40,000 nucleotides of DNA from Chrysomallon squamiferum (GCA_012295275.1 CM022678.1:1664186-1704185); one strand, 5' to 3'; counted from the first letter of the stretch, positions 11,568 to 21,745 are shown. A program made the numbers and translations. The notes: a model not told the origin generated them from the sequence alone.

Positions 11568-12517
11568 GCCATTAATTATAACATTAATAACAACAGTATT
11601 AATAATAATGGTTGTAAATGCAGTAGTTGTGGTAGTAGGACTAGTAACAGAAGTACCAGTGGTGGTGGTGGTGATGGTGGTATTCACAATGTGGTAAAGA
11701 AAAAAAAAATTCATTCTTGATTTTATTAATTTTATCATCATGATCATCTTCATCATCATCAAGCAATGATATATTCCAGCATGTATGAAATAACTATTTT
11801 AACAGAAATGTCTTTAATTGTTTTTTTCAGATATTTTCTGATTATATACAGAAAAAACATTCGTTACTAAGTGAACTGAATGGATATTACTGTCTATGGT
11901 TTGTAAAATATGAAATTATAAGATACATTCAAGGAAGATACTACCAGTGATACTACACAGAAAGATGACACAGACATGGATACTGTACTCAATGTTTTAA
12001 TCTTATCTACAAATCTGTGTGCAGTCACTGATTACCAAAACCACATTAGATGACGAACACACCAATTATTTATACAAAACATTTAAAATTAAATTTCTTT
12101 ACTGTGTGATTTTAAAATTTATAAAAAATTTTCTATTCTCATTTCACATTATCTGATGGCTAAAAAGGAATATTCTCAGTAGAAATAATATTGTCTGTAT
12201 TTACAAAATGCTTCGAGAAAATTAGCATTACTTCAGTTTTGTTTCAAGAAAAGATTTTAAATAAAACAAAAGTGATTAAAATGACAGAATGTGAAATAAT
12301 CATTATTTTTATATAAATAATAGTTATTTCACAACAAAAACAAATAGTAACAACAGTAATGACAGTATTAAATGAATGAATAAATGATGGAATAAATAAT
12401 TAAATAATAATAAAAAAACATTAAATATAATTAAAAATAATAGTAACAGTAAAAACAAACAAAAATAATAATAATATAATAAATTAACAATAATTAACTT
12501 AAATAAAATTTTAAACA
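10603..12517. other. A-B spacer and 5' flank of gene B; no gene seen
   Basis: A-rich AATAA tract at 10738-10885, a 39-base poly-T at 11362-11400, AAT repeats at 11470-11572 and a GGT/GAT-rich patch at 11660-11690. A non-repetitive island (10900-11250) of more even composition could hold gene B promoter elements, but no specific motif is convincing. Confidence 0.5.
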
Positions 12518-13918
12518 ATGAATAATAACACATCCACCATTTTTCCTTCAACGTCCAATAACATCGCAGTAACTCAGGAGCAGATTGTAACGGCCGTTGT
12601 GATTGGCTCGTTGTTGCTAACGCTGGTTGTCATGAACATTGTGATGTTTGTTGTGTACAAGATGGCTGCCAGTTCCCAGACAAGAACAAAGAAGAAAAGT
12701 GTTGGCAACGTCTTACTTCTGCAGATGAATCCTGCGACGTCAGTGCTGATGACGAGAAACAGCATCGTCGACTACAGTCAAAGTTTCAACGAGGTTTATA
12801 GAAAACTCGATGTTGATAAGGTCACTGCTGAAATGCATTCTGGGAAACAGGAAGAAGGAAAACAAGCAAACAGAGAGAATGTTTCCAATGAAAATTTTAA
12901 CCTGAGGAAAGAACATGTATCCGAAAGGTCACCCAGGTTTAAGGTCAACTCAAAAAGGTCATCCAATGTCAAGGTCATTTCATCAGAAAGTTTACCCAGT
13001 GTTAAGGTCGGTCCTTTGGAAAGGACACCAAAGGTTAATTCTACTGAAAGGATATATACTGTCAAGGTCAACTCAACAGAAATGTCACCCAGTGTCAAGG
13101 TCAGTACCTCAAGCAGACGCAATCTTTATGACATGCGAACCCAGTCAAACTCGTCCTTCGAGGTTGAAGCAGAGATTGAGATTCGGAGGAATAACAGTGT
13201 GATTTTGGTGAAAGAAAAGTCAGATTCAAACAATGAGGATAAAACTAAAGAAAGTGCTTCTTTAAAAGAGGGAAATTATTCCACTAATATTAGTGAAAGA
13301 AAAGACTCTGAAAGTAAAATTAAAGAAAACAATAAACCTGAGAATCTCTGTGAACGGAACAAAACTGTCACTTCAGTAGAAAATGCTGCATCTTCAGGAA
13401 AAAGAAAAAGTGAAGTTAAAAGCGTTTGTGAAAATGATGCCAGCCTCCAGTTACGGAAGGAAAAAGAAAATGTGAGTGATTTTAAAAACAGCAGTGGTCT
13501 TTCGTTAGTCAGAGAAACACACAAGTGTCAGACTCTTTCTGATGATTTCTCTCAAAGTGATGGACAAAGATCTCATACAGTTTCTGACCAAACCGACCAA
13601 CACAAATCTAAAACTGACCACCACAAACCTCAAACTGACCAAACTGACCACAAGAAGTGTGACACTGAAGAAGACGGGTGTGACATGAGGAGACACACAT
13701 GTGAGACAGTTTCAGAGACGGAGGGACAGTTCTCTGGGTGTGTGAGTGACTCTGACTTTGACAATGACTCCACCAGTGACCTGCAGTTCATAGAGGACAT
13801 GAGAAACATGTGTGACCAGGCACAACTTTCAGTAGCCGAGTTCCAGAACGAATCCTTCGAACAGACAGACACACAGACACTCTCAGACCTCGAATCTCTA
13901 CAAGATATTGAACTGTGA
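12518..13918 (+). CDS. Gene B: single-exon, single-pass membrane protein with long Ser/Lys-rich cytoplasmic tail (unrecognised)
   Basis: A 466-codon frame is uninterrupted. A TAA stop lies in frame 6 nt before the ATG, and the -3 base is A. Residues 1-22 are Asn/Thr/Ser-rich with possible N-glycans (NNTS). Residues 23-47 are a membrane helix (VVIGSLLLTLVVMNIVMF) followed by KMAASSQTRTKKK, so the N-terminus should face outside (type III orientation). The tail (about 415 residues) has tyrosines at DYSQSFNEVYRKL, degenerate SPSVKVNSTER repeats (about residues 130-200), a DQTD/DHHKPQTD repeat and an acidic end (SDLESLQDIEL). No catalytic domain is seen. The tail looks disordered and phosphorylation-prone. 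A signal-peptide exon upstream spliced to a weak acceptor near 12569 cannot be excluded. Mid-GC coding composition and lack of stops over 1.4 kb of AT-rich DNA argue for a real gene. Confidence 0.75.
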   Translation: MNNNTSTIFPSTSNNIAVTQEQIVTAVVIGSLLLTLVVMNIVMFVVYKMAASSQTRTKKKSVGNVLLLQMNPATSVLMTRNSIVDYSQSFNEVYRKLDVDKVTAEMHSGKQEEGKQANRENVSNENFNLRKEHVSERSPRFKVNSKRSSNVKVISSESLPSVKVGPLERTPKVNSTERIYTVKVNSTEMSPSVKVSTSSRRNLYDMRTQSNSSFEVEAEIEIRRNNSVILVKEKSDSNNEDKTKESASLKEGNYSTNISERKDSESKIKENNKPENLCERNKTVTSVENAASSGKRKSEVKSVCENDASLQLRKEKENVSDFKNSSGLSLVRETHKCQTLSDDFSQSDGQRSHTVSDQTDQHKSKTDHHKPQTDQTDHKKCDTEEDGCDMRRHTCETVSETEGQFSGCVSDSDFDNDSTSDLQFIEDMRNMCDQAQLSVAEFQNESFEQTDTQTLSDLESLQDIEL

Positions 13919-14086
13919 TCTTAGATATGTTCTGTGTTGTAGTGTAAACACACACACACACACACAAACACACCCTATCTACATATACACATACACATAA
14001 ATATACATGCACACACACACACAAACTCATTATATAACACACACATAAAAAAATGTGTTATCACACACACATTCAGACAGTGTATG

Positions 14087-14092
14087 AATAAA
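14087..14092 (+). promoter_or_regulatory. Polyadenylation signal of gene B
   Basis: AATAAA lies about 170 nt past the gene B stop codon. A second one lies at 14236-14241. Either could serve. Confidence 0.45.
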
Positions 14093-14302
14093 TGGATTTG
14101 TAAAATTCAAGATATGGTGATCTGTAAAAAAATTAAAAAGAACACTTTTACTGTATTATTCTTACATAAATGATTTTTTTTTTTTTTTTTTTTATTAAAT
14201 GTAGATTGGAATATTTAAAATATTTATTAAGTCTAAATAAAAATTCCTACTGTCATTTATTTTCATGTGAATAATTTTAACTTCAATGTAGTTTGAATAA
14301 TG

Positions 14303-14354
<52 letters not shown>

Positions 14355-14442
14355 CATGTATGTGTATTTTATAAACTATTTAATTTTTATAAAGATTAAT
14401 TATTTTTTTAGTATACTATTATTACTATTTTACTATGATTAC

Positions 14443-14499
<57 letters not shown>

Positions 14500-14877
14500 A
14501 TTTCCACTTTAAAACATTTTATTAAAATGTTAGTCCCGACTGTAATAAACTGCATCCTCTTTCTATTTCCAGTGACGTTTTGTTATTCCTTACAACTTAC
14601 ATTTCCCAAACTTCCTTTTTACTAAAACCTGACTACTCCCATTTTCAAACAACATTCCTAACTGAAACTCTACCCTCACTGGGCAACCAACCAGCCCATT
14701 AAACAATCTGAAATCTAAAAACTTCTTTTTATTTCACCGCCTTACACAGGCTTACATAACCAGAACCATCTCTTTCTCAGTGGCTAATCCTGCTTTCATC
14801 TGGACATAAATCCACTCTGCTAATAAAAGTGGTGATAAATACTCCCATCTGTTACAGTGTTGACAAGTCAGAGCCTT

Positions 14878-14957
14878 AGGTAAACACTCTTAAACACCAA
14901 GAGTGAGTTAGATCAGTGCTGATGACGTGTCATAAAATATATATATATATATATATC

Positions 14958-14989
<32 letters not shown>

Positions 14990-15095
14990 TGTGTGTGTGT
15001 GTGGGCACGTGTTAGGTAAACACTCTTAAACACCGAGAGTGAGTTAGATCAGTGCTGATGACGTGTCATAAAATATATATATATATATATATCTC
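14878..15095. repeat. Two-copy tandem duplication, period about 135 bp
   Basis: The block GGTAAACACTCTTAAACACC...GATGACGTGTCATAAAATATATA occurs at about 14878 and again at about 15013, with a TA/TG microsatellite between. One substitution is visible (CCAAGAG versus CCGAGAG), so the duplication is recent. Each copy holds a CRE-like palindrome, TGACGTGTCA. Confidence 0.9.
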
Positions 15096-15278
15096 TTTGT
15101 GTGTGGGGTGTGTGTGTACTAGGTAAAATATAATATATTCACTGTGTAGCATATGATAAACTACATGATATAACATCTTATATATATATATAAATGTATG
15201 TATGTATGTATGTATGTATGTATGTATGTACATACATATTTATATGTATATGTGCATATGAGTGTGTGTGTGAGTTTG

Positions 15279-15320
<42 letters not shown>

Positions 15321-16791
15321 TAGAACTAAATAAGTGTAGATAAAATATTGTATATATTTTCAGTATACATGATATAAAAACAGGTAACATTTCAGAGAGA
15401 GAGAGAGAGAGAGAGAGACATCTGAATGAAAATTACAGGACATGAAGATATAATTTACTGTTACTTCATTTTCTGATTTAACCCATTTATTTATTTTTTT
15501 TTTTTAAATATTTAAATATTAATAACACAAAAAAGGTTTCCTTGAACTAAAACACCAGCATATATTTTTGGATAAAAACTAATTTGAAAATGATCTGTTT
15601 GAACAAACAGTGCTATCAATAAAACTGTACATAAATAACAATCTTCTTAACACACACACACACACCTGTCAACAAACACTTTATTAATATTCATTTCATA
15701 ATCCTAACTTTACTTATATTGTATTGGAATACTTTCTTATCTAAATCCTTAATCCTCCAGGATTAAAGTTAAACTAAATATTAAGTTATGAAACATGGGG
15801 ATGAATAAAGAAAAGAAAAGATAAGAATACTAAAAACATGTAAAATTTTGAATTTCGTATCAGAAAGTAGAACAGCTGGAAATATTTTGTGTGAAAATAA
15901 TTTTGTGTGGAAAAAGAATATATTTTGTGCAAACTGCTGCTAAAAAGTGGACTTTCTGTGTTTGTTATTTCAAAGGAAAAAAAAAGAGCTACATTTGATG
16001 GAAATCTCTATAAATTAGAAAAAACCTGTAATCTGTGTTAATTACTGCTGAAAGGTGTATATTCAGTCGTAATTATTTAAGAAAAAACTGAAAAACAAAG
16101 TGAAGGAAGCTGTTGTGTTAATTATTTGAAAAAAATATAAATGTTTTATTAGTTATTCCAAAGGAAACTGCAGTATTTTGTAGAAATTATTTGAATGAAA
16201 AAATAAAAACAAAGTAATAAAAAAACTTGTATTCTTTGAAGATCAACAAAGTTATAATTTGTAGAAATTATTTACAAATGGAAAATGAGAATTTTTGTTT
16301 ATATTAGTGGAAAGTAAAATGTATATTCTGTGGATATTATATGAGAAGAAAAACCTTGCATAGTGGATATTATTTAAAAAAATAATAATAATAATAAAAA
16401 AACTCTTAAGGATATATTATTTCAAAGACAAATTACAGGGGGTGGAGATTAACTTTTTATTTTCCAGTAAACAGACAATAATAAGTAAGTAAGTAAGTAA
16501 GTAAATAAGTAAATACTAATTATAATATTATATAAATAATTATAATCATAATATTAAGTTATAAAATTATAAAATTAAGTGAATTAAGAAGACGAGAAAC
16601 AACTGGAGGAAAATATAAGAAAACTCTTTCATAATCAAACAAAACCTAAAGATAATTTAAAAAAAAAAAAAAAAAAAACACAAAAAAAAGAGAAAAAACA
16701 AGAACAACAACCCAACTTATCAAGAAAAATATATATATTAAAAAACTTTACAAAAAAATAAAAAAATAAAATTACTGTTGGAAAAACCATC

Positions 16792-18548
16792 ATGGCTGTC
16801 ACATACAAGAGAATATCATCAGTGACGTTGCTGTGGGTGTTACTTCAACATGCTACCACACAGACACGCAGTCAGTGTCTACCCGTGTGCTCTGTGTGTG
16901 ACAAAGCCGGGGGAGCCGATGTTGTCAGAGTCGTCTGTACTGAACTGTGTCCCAACGTCGTCCCACCGACAGCCACAGACGTCACACTGACCAACGGAAA
17001 GTGTCTGGTCATCGCCAAGTACGGACTGCTGAACCGATTCTTCGCCAGGATGACTCTAGTCGAGACTCTGGTTCTTCAGAACTACCAGATTTCCAAGTTC
17101 TACCAGCCTCCGTTCATCCACAACTCCAGACTCAGACATCTCAGTCTGGCGATGAACAAACTGCAGACGTTCAACCCGGACTCTTTCAACGGTCTGGCTC
17201 AGCTGGAGGACCTCAACCTCGAGCAGAACGAAATCACAGTCCTGTCTGACCAAGGATTCCTGCCTCTACAAGGGTTGAAGAGTCTCAGACTTTCTGGTAA
17301 CAGCATTGTCAGAGTCACACAGAAAGCCTTCAACGGTCTTCAGAGCCTGCAGCGTCTTGACCTCAGTGCAAACAAGATCACAGAGATTGATAGAAACTCG
17401 TTCCAGCAGGTGAGATCCCTCGTTGAGGTGAATCTCACTCACAATCAGATCGTTCACATTCTGCCAGACACTTTTGCTCATCTGACGAATCTCAGAGTTT
17501 TGGATCTTTCTCGGAATCAGGTGAATCAGATCGGTGATTCAGCTTTTGCTGGGACGTCAATGGACGTGCTAGACTTGTCTGAAAACCGCCTCACCTCAGT
17601 TCCGTCTGCCTGCCTGAAAGTCTGTGTCGCTGCTCCCAGGACTCTGAGACTCAGTGAAAACTCTGTCACTGGACTCAGCCTGCAGACTTCTCTGGACTCA
17701 CTGTAACCAGTCTGAGTCTTGACAACAACAAACTGACAAGCGGGGTGGCTGCGAATTCGTTCAGCGGAAGTCACATTTCTCAGATTGATTTCACCAACAC
17801 GGGAATAACATCACTGCCGATGTCCATGGCGATGATGGTGTTGAGCTCCAAGACAAAACTGCAGCTTGCTATGAATGACAACTGGAACTGTGACTGTTCT
17901 CAGATTTGGCTGTCCAAGTATTTAAGTAAAGACACAGCAGCTGGACCTATGTGTATGAACCCAGTGATGTACATTGGAAGAAGACTTAAAGATTCAAGTG
18001 TTGACATGGAAATTGACTGCAAAACAACTACTACTACAACCTCAACTACAACAACAACCACACCAACTACTACTACAACAACAACCACTCCAACAACTAC
18101 AACCACAACACCAACTACTACAACCACCACTCCAACAACTACACCTACAACTCCAACAACCACCACAACCACAACTACACCAACAACTACTACTACTTCT
18201 ACAGCAACATCCAGCACATCATCATCAACCACTTCAACAACTACCAAGACTACAACAACATCCACTCAGTCTACCACAACCACAACAACTCCATCACCAA
18301 CAACGACTACTACAACAACAACAACTACAACAACACCAGAGACAATAGCAGAGCTGATTCCAGACAGCAAGATCAAGCTGATTCCTTACATAGCTTTGGG
18401 ATGCTGTAGTTTTATTCTTCTAACTGGGATGTTCACGATGTGCATGATATGTACAGCCAATAAACAGCAAAACAATGACAATGATGGTGATGATGATGGT
18501 GATGATGATGGTGATGATGATGATGATGATGATGGTGGTGAGGGATGA
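16792..18548 (+). CDS. Gene C: LRR transmembrane protein with Thr-rich stalk; one frameshift
   Basis: The start is in a good context (ACCATCATGG). Order: signal peptide (residues 1 to about 25), a Cys-rich N-terminal cap (CLPVCSVCDKAGG...CTELC), about 11 leucine-rich repeats of the LxxLxLxxNxI type (e.g. LEDLNLEQNEITVL, LQRLDLSANKITEI), a C-terminal LRR cap (NWNCDC...MCMN...IDC), about 105 residues of nearly pure Thr with Pro/Ser (mucin-like stalk, mixed Thr codons), a membrane helix (LIPYIALGCCSFILLTGMFT) and a 29-residue Asp/Gly-rich tail. The frame breaks at about 17677-17679 where one base is missing; the LRR pattern continues directly in the new frame (FSGLTVTSLSLDNNKL). Full length is about 585 residues. 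There is no TIR or kinase domain, so it is not a Toll-like receptor. It is likely a cell-surface recognition or adhesion protein. Single exon, antisense inside the KIF13-like intron. Confidence 0.85.
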
Positions 18549-18721
18549 AGAAAGTATTGACAGTGGTTGATATATGTATGTATCACTTTGAGACTGTTTT
18601 GTTGTATTTAGTACGTACATATTTGGTCAAAAATATAATTCACACATTCACATACACATATATAAAATATATTTATTTTTACACCCACACACTTAAAATA
18701 ACTTAAACAAACTGTGTATTC

Positions 18722-18764
<43 letters not shown>

Positions 18765-18873
18765 AGACACAGACACAACACACACACACACACACACACA
18801 CAAAGCATCCTAAATGAAATCACTTTATCTCAACAACTGTAAAATGTCCATGTTCAGTACTGAATACTTGACA

Positions 18874-18879
18874 AATAAA
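18874..18879 (+). promoter_or_regulatory. Polyadenylation signal of gene C
   Basis: AATAAA lies about 325 nt after the gene C stop, beyond a CA repeat in the 3' flank. It is the first canonical hexamer seen there. Confidence 0.45.
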
Positions 18880-19475
18880 AATTAATTATCAACTTCAGTG
18901 ACTCAGTCTCTGTATTCACATTCAGAAATATAAACAATTTGTGTCTAAAAAAATATACAATTTCTTTGAATACAAACTCATATTCAAATTTACATGATAC
19001 AAACAAAACACATACAAATCAATAATTCACAGTGAAATAGACACATAAATGCTCAAGTTTAAATAGTTGTTATTATTATAGATATTAATAAAATATTTCT
19101 TTCTTTCCAAAAAAAATTAAATGTTTGTTAATACAAGAAAAATATTTGGGATCTAGAATACTATTTTCAGTTATAAAGACATTTTATATATTTCTAAAAA
19201 ATTAACATGCTATACTGGAAACAAATAATAATAATTTGAAATACTGTGATAAAATAAACCAGTAGATGACAGAAAATAAAAACACTGAACATTCACACAC
19301 TTTCATTATTCACAACATAACAACAGCAAGAATGGATAACAGTGAGCTCAGTCTTTGTAGCAGTTTTCTAGTATTTATTCCACATGGCTAGATGTGTGCA
19401 TCATTACAATGTTAACTACAGTTGACTCCAGCCTTTGTACTAAATTTACATTGTTAACTGGAGAAGACTAGAAGT

Positions 19476-19672
19476 GCTCAGTCTGTGTATATTATTTACA
19501 GTGATAACTGCAGTTAAGGCATGTTGTAATGGTTGAAGACTAGAAGTGCTCAGTCTGTGTGTTATTTACAGTGATAACTGCAGTTAAGGCATGTTGTGCT
19601 CAGTCTGTGTATGTTATTTACAGTGATAACTGCAGTTAAGGCATGTTGTGCTCAGTCTGTGTGGACATTTTA
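19476..19672. repeat. Minisatellite, unit about 50-52 bp
   Basis: Copies start with GCTCAGTCTGTGT at 19476, 19548, 19598 and 19650 and carry TTATTTACAGTGATAACTGC then AGTTAAGGCATGTTGT. The first spacing is 72 nt because of an extra AATGGTTGAAGACTAGAA. The array begins only 25 nt into the 19.6-kb kinesin intron. Confidence 0.9.
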
Positions 19673-19697
19673 CAATGGTGACTAGAAATACACTTAC

Positions 19698-19838
19698 ACT
19701 AACTCCTGACGCAATGTCGACGAGGGTCTGAGTGAGGATGATGTTGAAGACGGCGTGGGAGCGACTGCTCTCACTGTTCATGTTGGTAGCAGCTACAGTG
19801 CGAGATTTGTTACCTTCACTCATCAGCGTCTCAATATC
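19698..19838 (-). CDS. KIF13: KIF13-like kinesin exon (switch I, SSRSH)
   Basis: The 141-nt exon (47 codons, phase 0 to 0) reads [20 protein letters not shown] then [20 protein letters not shown] and DIASGVS. NxxSSRSH is the kinesin switch I motif contacting the ATP gamma-phosphate and magnesium. Its acceptor tract is again a TTG repeat ending GCAG. Two donors sit in tandem (GTTAGT then GTAAGT, 6 nt apart, both phase 0). I chose the better GTAAGT; use of the other would drop the residues VS. Confidence 0.95.
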
Positions 19839-20400
19839 CTGCAACAACAACAACAACAACAACATTTATAATAATATTTATAATAATATAAAAAAGTATT
19901 TATAATAATATTAATAATACAAAAGTAATATTTATAATAATAATAATACTAAAAAATAATATTTATAATGATAATGATAATAATAATAATAAAAATAATA
20001 TTTATAATAACAATAATAATTACTATTACTACTATTGCTTCTTCCACTATATCTACAACTGCTACTACTATTACCAATGTACCATCACAATTACTACTAC
20101 TACTATCATGTTACTTCCATTACTACAACAACAGCTGCTACTACAACTATTAGTATATAACTACTAACAGTAACACAATGATATAAACATTTTTTATTAC
20201 TCCCACCAGAAATATACAATTTCAATTAATAATAAACAAATAAATAAATGAAAGTATTTTTAAAAAAAACAAAGAATAAAGTGAGAAAAGGAAAAGAAAA
20301 ATAACTGATTTTGAGAAATATCTTCATTTATTAAAACATACAAAGAAAAAAAATCAAATTAAATTAAAAAAAAAAAAATAATAATATTTTTCTAACTCAC

Positions 20401-20488
20401 CTCAAAAGAACTGACAACCAAGGTAGACAACCCATCGACATATGGTCCAAGAATATTGTGTTCTCGCACTTTCAAATTCTGTTTGTTT
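20401..20488 (-). CDS. KIF13: KIF13-like kinesin exon (LKVREHNILGPYVDGLS)
   Basis: The 88-nt exon has acceptor AACTTACAG and donor GTGAGT. It enters in phase 2 and leaves in phase 0, reading NKQNLKVREHNILG then PYVDGLSTLVVSSFE. This is the central motor-domain strand-loop block that follows the MEIYNE helix region, in the expected order. No irregularities were seen. Confidence 0.95.
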
Positions 20489-21044
20489 CTGTAAGTTAAA
20501 ATAAATTTTAATAATAATAATAACAACAAAATATCAGTAACAATAAAAGTAATATAAATAAAAAATATTGTAGTAATTCTTTAGTTAAATTAAAAATACT
20601 GGGTTTTTTTTTGTTGTTGTTGTTTTTAAAAAGGAATTATATATTATTTATCAGTCAGCAAATTTGAATAACAATAACAATAATACAGATAAAAATACTG
20701 TAAAATGTTAGTAGTTAAATTTAATTATATCTTCTTTCAAAAGTTATTATGGGTCATTGAGTTTAAACAGTTGCAAAATCTAAGTAATATTTTCTCACCT
20801 TTTAGTATTTTTACACATACAGTAATTATGTCTAACACATTTCTCTCTCAAAGTAACTAGAATTATCTCCCTTTTCATAATTCTTACATCACCTGTTATC
20901 TAATCCTGCTTTTCCTATTATCATTATCACTTACTTCACAAATTAAATTATTATATTCATTTATTTTCACATATGTATCTAACAATATCCTACAAACTCT
21001 ATATTTTTTAAAATAGAAATAAAATGAAATAAAAGTGCACTGAC

Positions 21045-21225
21045 CCTTTGAGGTCGAGGAGGTCGTGAACCTTTTCGTTGTAGATTTCCATGTAGGACAC
21101 TTCCACCTTGAAGGACAGATTTGCCTTTGATTTCTCTCTGATGTGATCAAACAGCGCGTCACATAGGCGCGGAATGATGCCTTTGTTTTCATTTGTACCC
21201 ATCATCGTGAACGACTTCCCAGAAC
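21045..21225 (-). CDS. KIF13: KIF13-like kinesin exon (P-loop SGKS to HDLLDLKG)
   Basis: The 181-nt exon has acceptor TTGTTGCAG and donor GTCAGT. It completes the P-loop (GSGKSFTMMG), then reads GIIPRLCDALFDHI and VEVSYMEIYNEKVHDLLD, ending in phase 2. Lys of GKS and the following Ser are the phosphate- and magnesium-binding residues of the family. The polypyrimidine tract before the acceptor is replaced by a long TTG-type repeat. A diverged copy of the first 61 nt lies 160 bp upstream in the transcript direction (see 21325-21385). Confidence 0.96.
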
Positions 21226-21460
21226 CTGCAACAACAACAACATCAACAGTAACAACTACTACAACAATTACAACAACAACAACAACCACAACAACAGTAA
21301 CAACAACAACAACACTAATAAGACAGGCGCGGAATGATGTCTTTGTTTTCATTTGTACCCATCATTGTGAACGACTTCCCAGAACCTGTAACAACAACAA
21401 CAACAGTAACAACAACTACAACAACAACAACAAAAACAACAGCAACAACAACACTAACAA
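21165..21460 (-). repeat. 160-bp tandem duplication covering the start of a kinesin exon
   Basis: The exon start plus its upstream intron (21165-21324) is repeated with a 160-bp offset from 21325. The duplicated part includes 61 exonic bases and the adjoining CAA-rich intron. The second copy differs by few substitutions, so the event is fairly recent. Beyond about 21400 the copies merge into low-complexity CAA repeat and the right edge is uncertain. Confidence 0.85.
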
Positions 21461-21745
21461 CAACAACAATAACACTAACAACAATAACAACACCAACAAT
21501 AAATAATAAAAATAATACAACAACAATAATAATAGTATAACAACACTAATAATAATAAAAATTAATAACAACAACAATAATAAAAATAATAACAAATCAA
21601 CAATAAATAATAAATAATAATAAAACAAATAAAAATAACAATAATAAATAATAACAATAACAATAATAATTATAACAACAACAACAACAATAATAATAAT
21701 AATAAAAGAATAACACTAATAACAATGACAATAAATAATAATAAT
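21226..21745. repeat. CAA/AAT trinucleotide-rich intron block
   Basis: About 520 nt of AAC/CAA grading into AAT repeats, interrupted only by the duplicated exon piece (21325-21385). On the kinesin strand it is GTT/TTG and abuts the splice acceptor. Confidence 0.92.
21325..21385 (-). pseudogene. Partial duplicate of a KIF13-like kinesin exon (pseudo-exon)
   Basis: The first 61 nt of the functional exon (21165-21225) reappear here 160 bp away, still behind an AG acceptor (TTGTTACAG). It would read GSGKSFTMMGTNENK, then D where the real exon has G, then IIPRL, and run into TAG after two more codons. There is no donor homologous to the real exon. It is most likely a non-functional by-product of tandem duplication, but it could act as a decoy acceptor or poison exon for the real one. 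Confidence 0.85.

Larger units (their letters stand above)
13919..16791. other. B-C spacer with microsatellites; no gene seen
   Basis: Contains CA runs (13950-14045), (TG)n 14308-14347, (ATT)n 14441-14498, a compound TA/TG block duplicated (see 14878-15095), (TATG)n 15193-15229, (TA)n 15287-15313 and (GA)n 15395-15418. From 15840 to 16460 there is AT-rich, loosely repetitive sequence (recurring TTATTTGAAAAA and TTTTGTAGAAATTA). This also forms the 5' flank and probable 5' UTR of gene C. Confidence 0.55.
18549..19697. other. Gene C 3' flank and start of the large kinesin intron
   Basis: CA microsatellite 18724-18802, then AT-rich unique sequence. Close to the kinesin donor lie 3-4 copies of a 50-72 nt repeat (19476-19672). 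No further gene is seen. Confidence 0.6.

Noticed and set aside
17974-18348. Gln/Leu-rich plus-strand and Val-rich minus-strand frames in gene C
   Set aside because: They are out-of-frame translations of the Thr stalk. The Thr frame alone connects an LRR C-cap to a membrane helix.
16792-18548. Toll-like receptor
   Set aside because: LRRs and caps are present, but the tail after the membrane helix is only about 29 Asp/Gly-rich residues, with no TIR domain.
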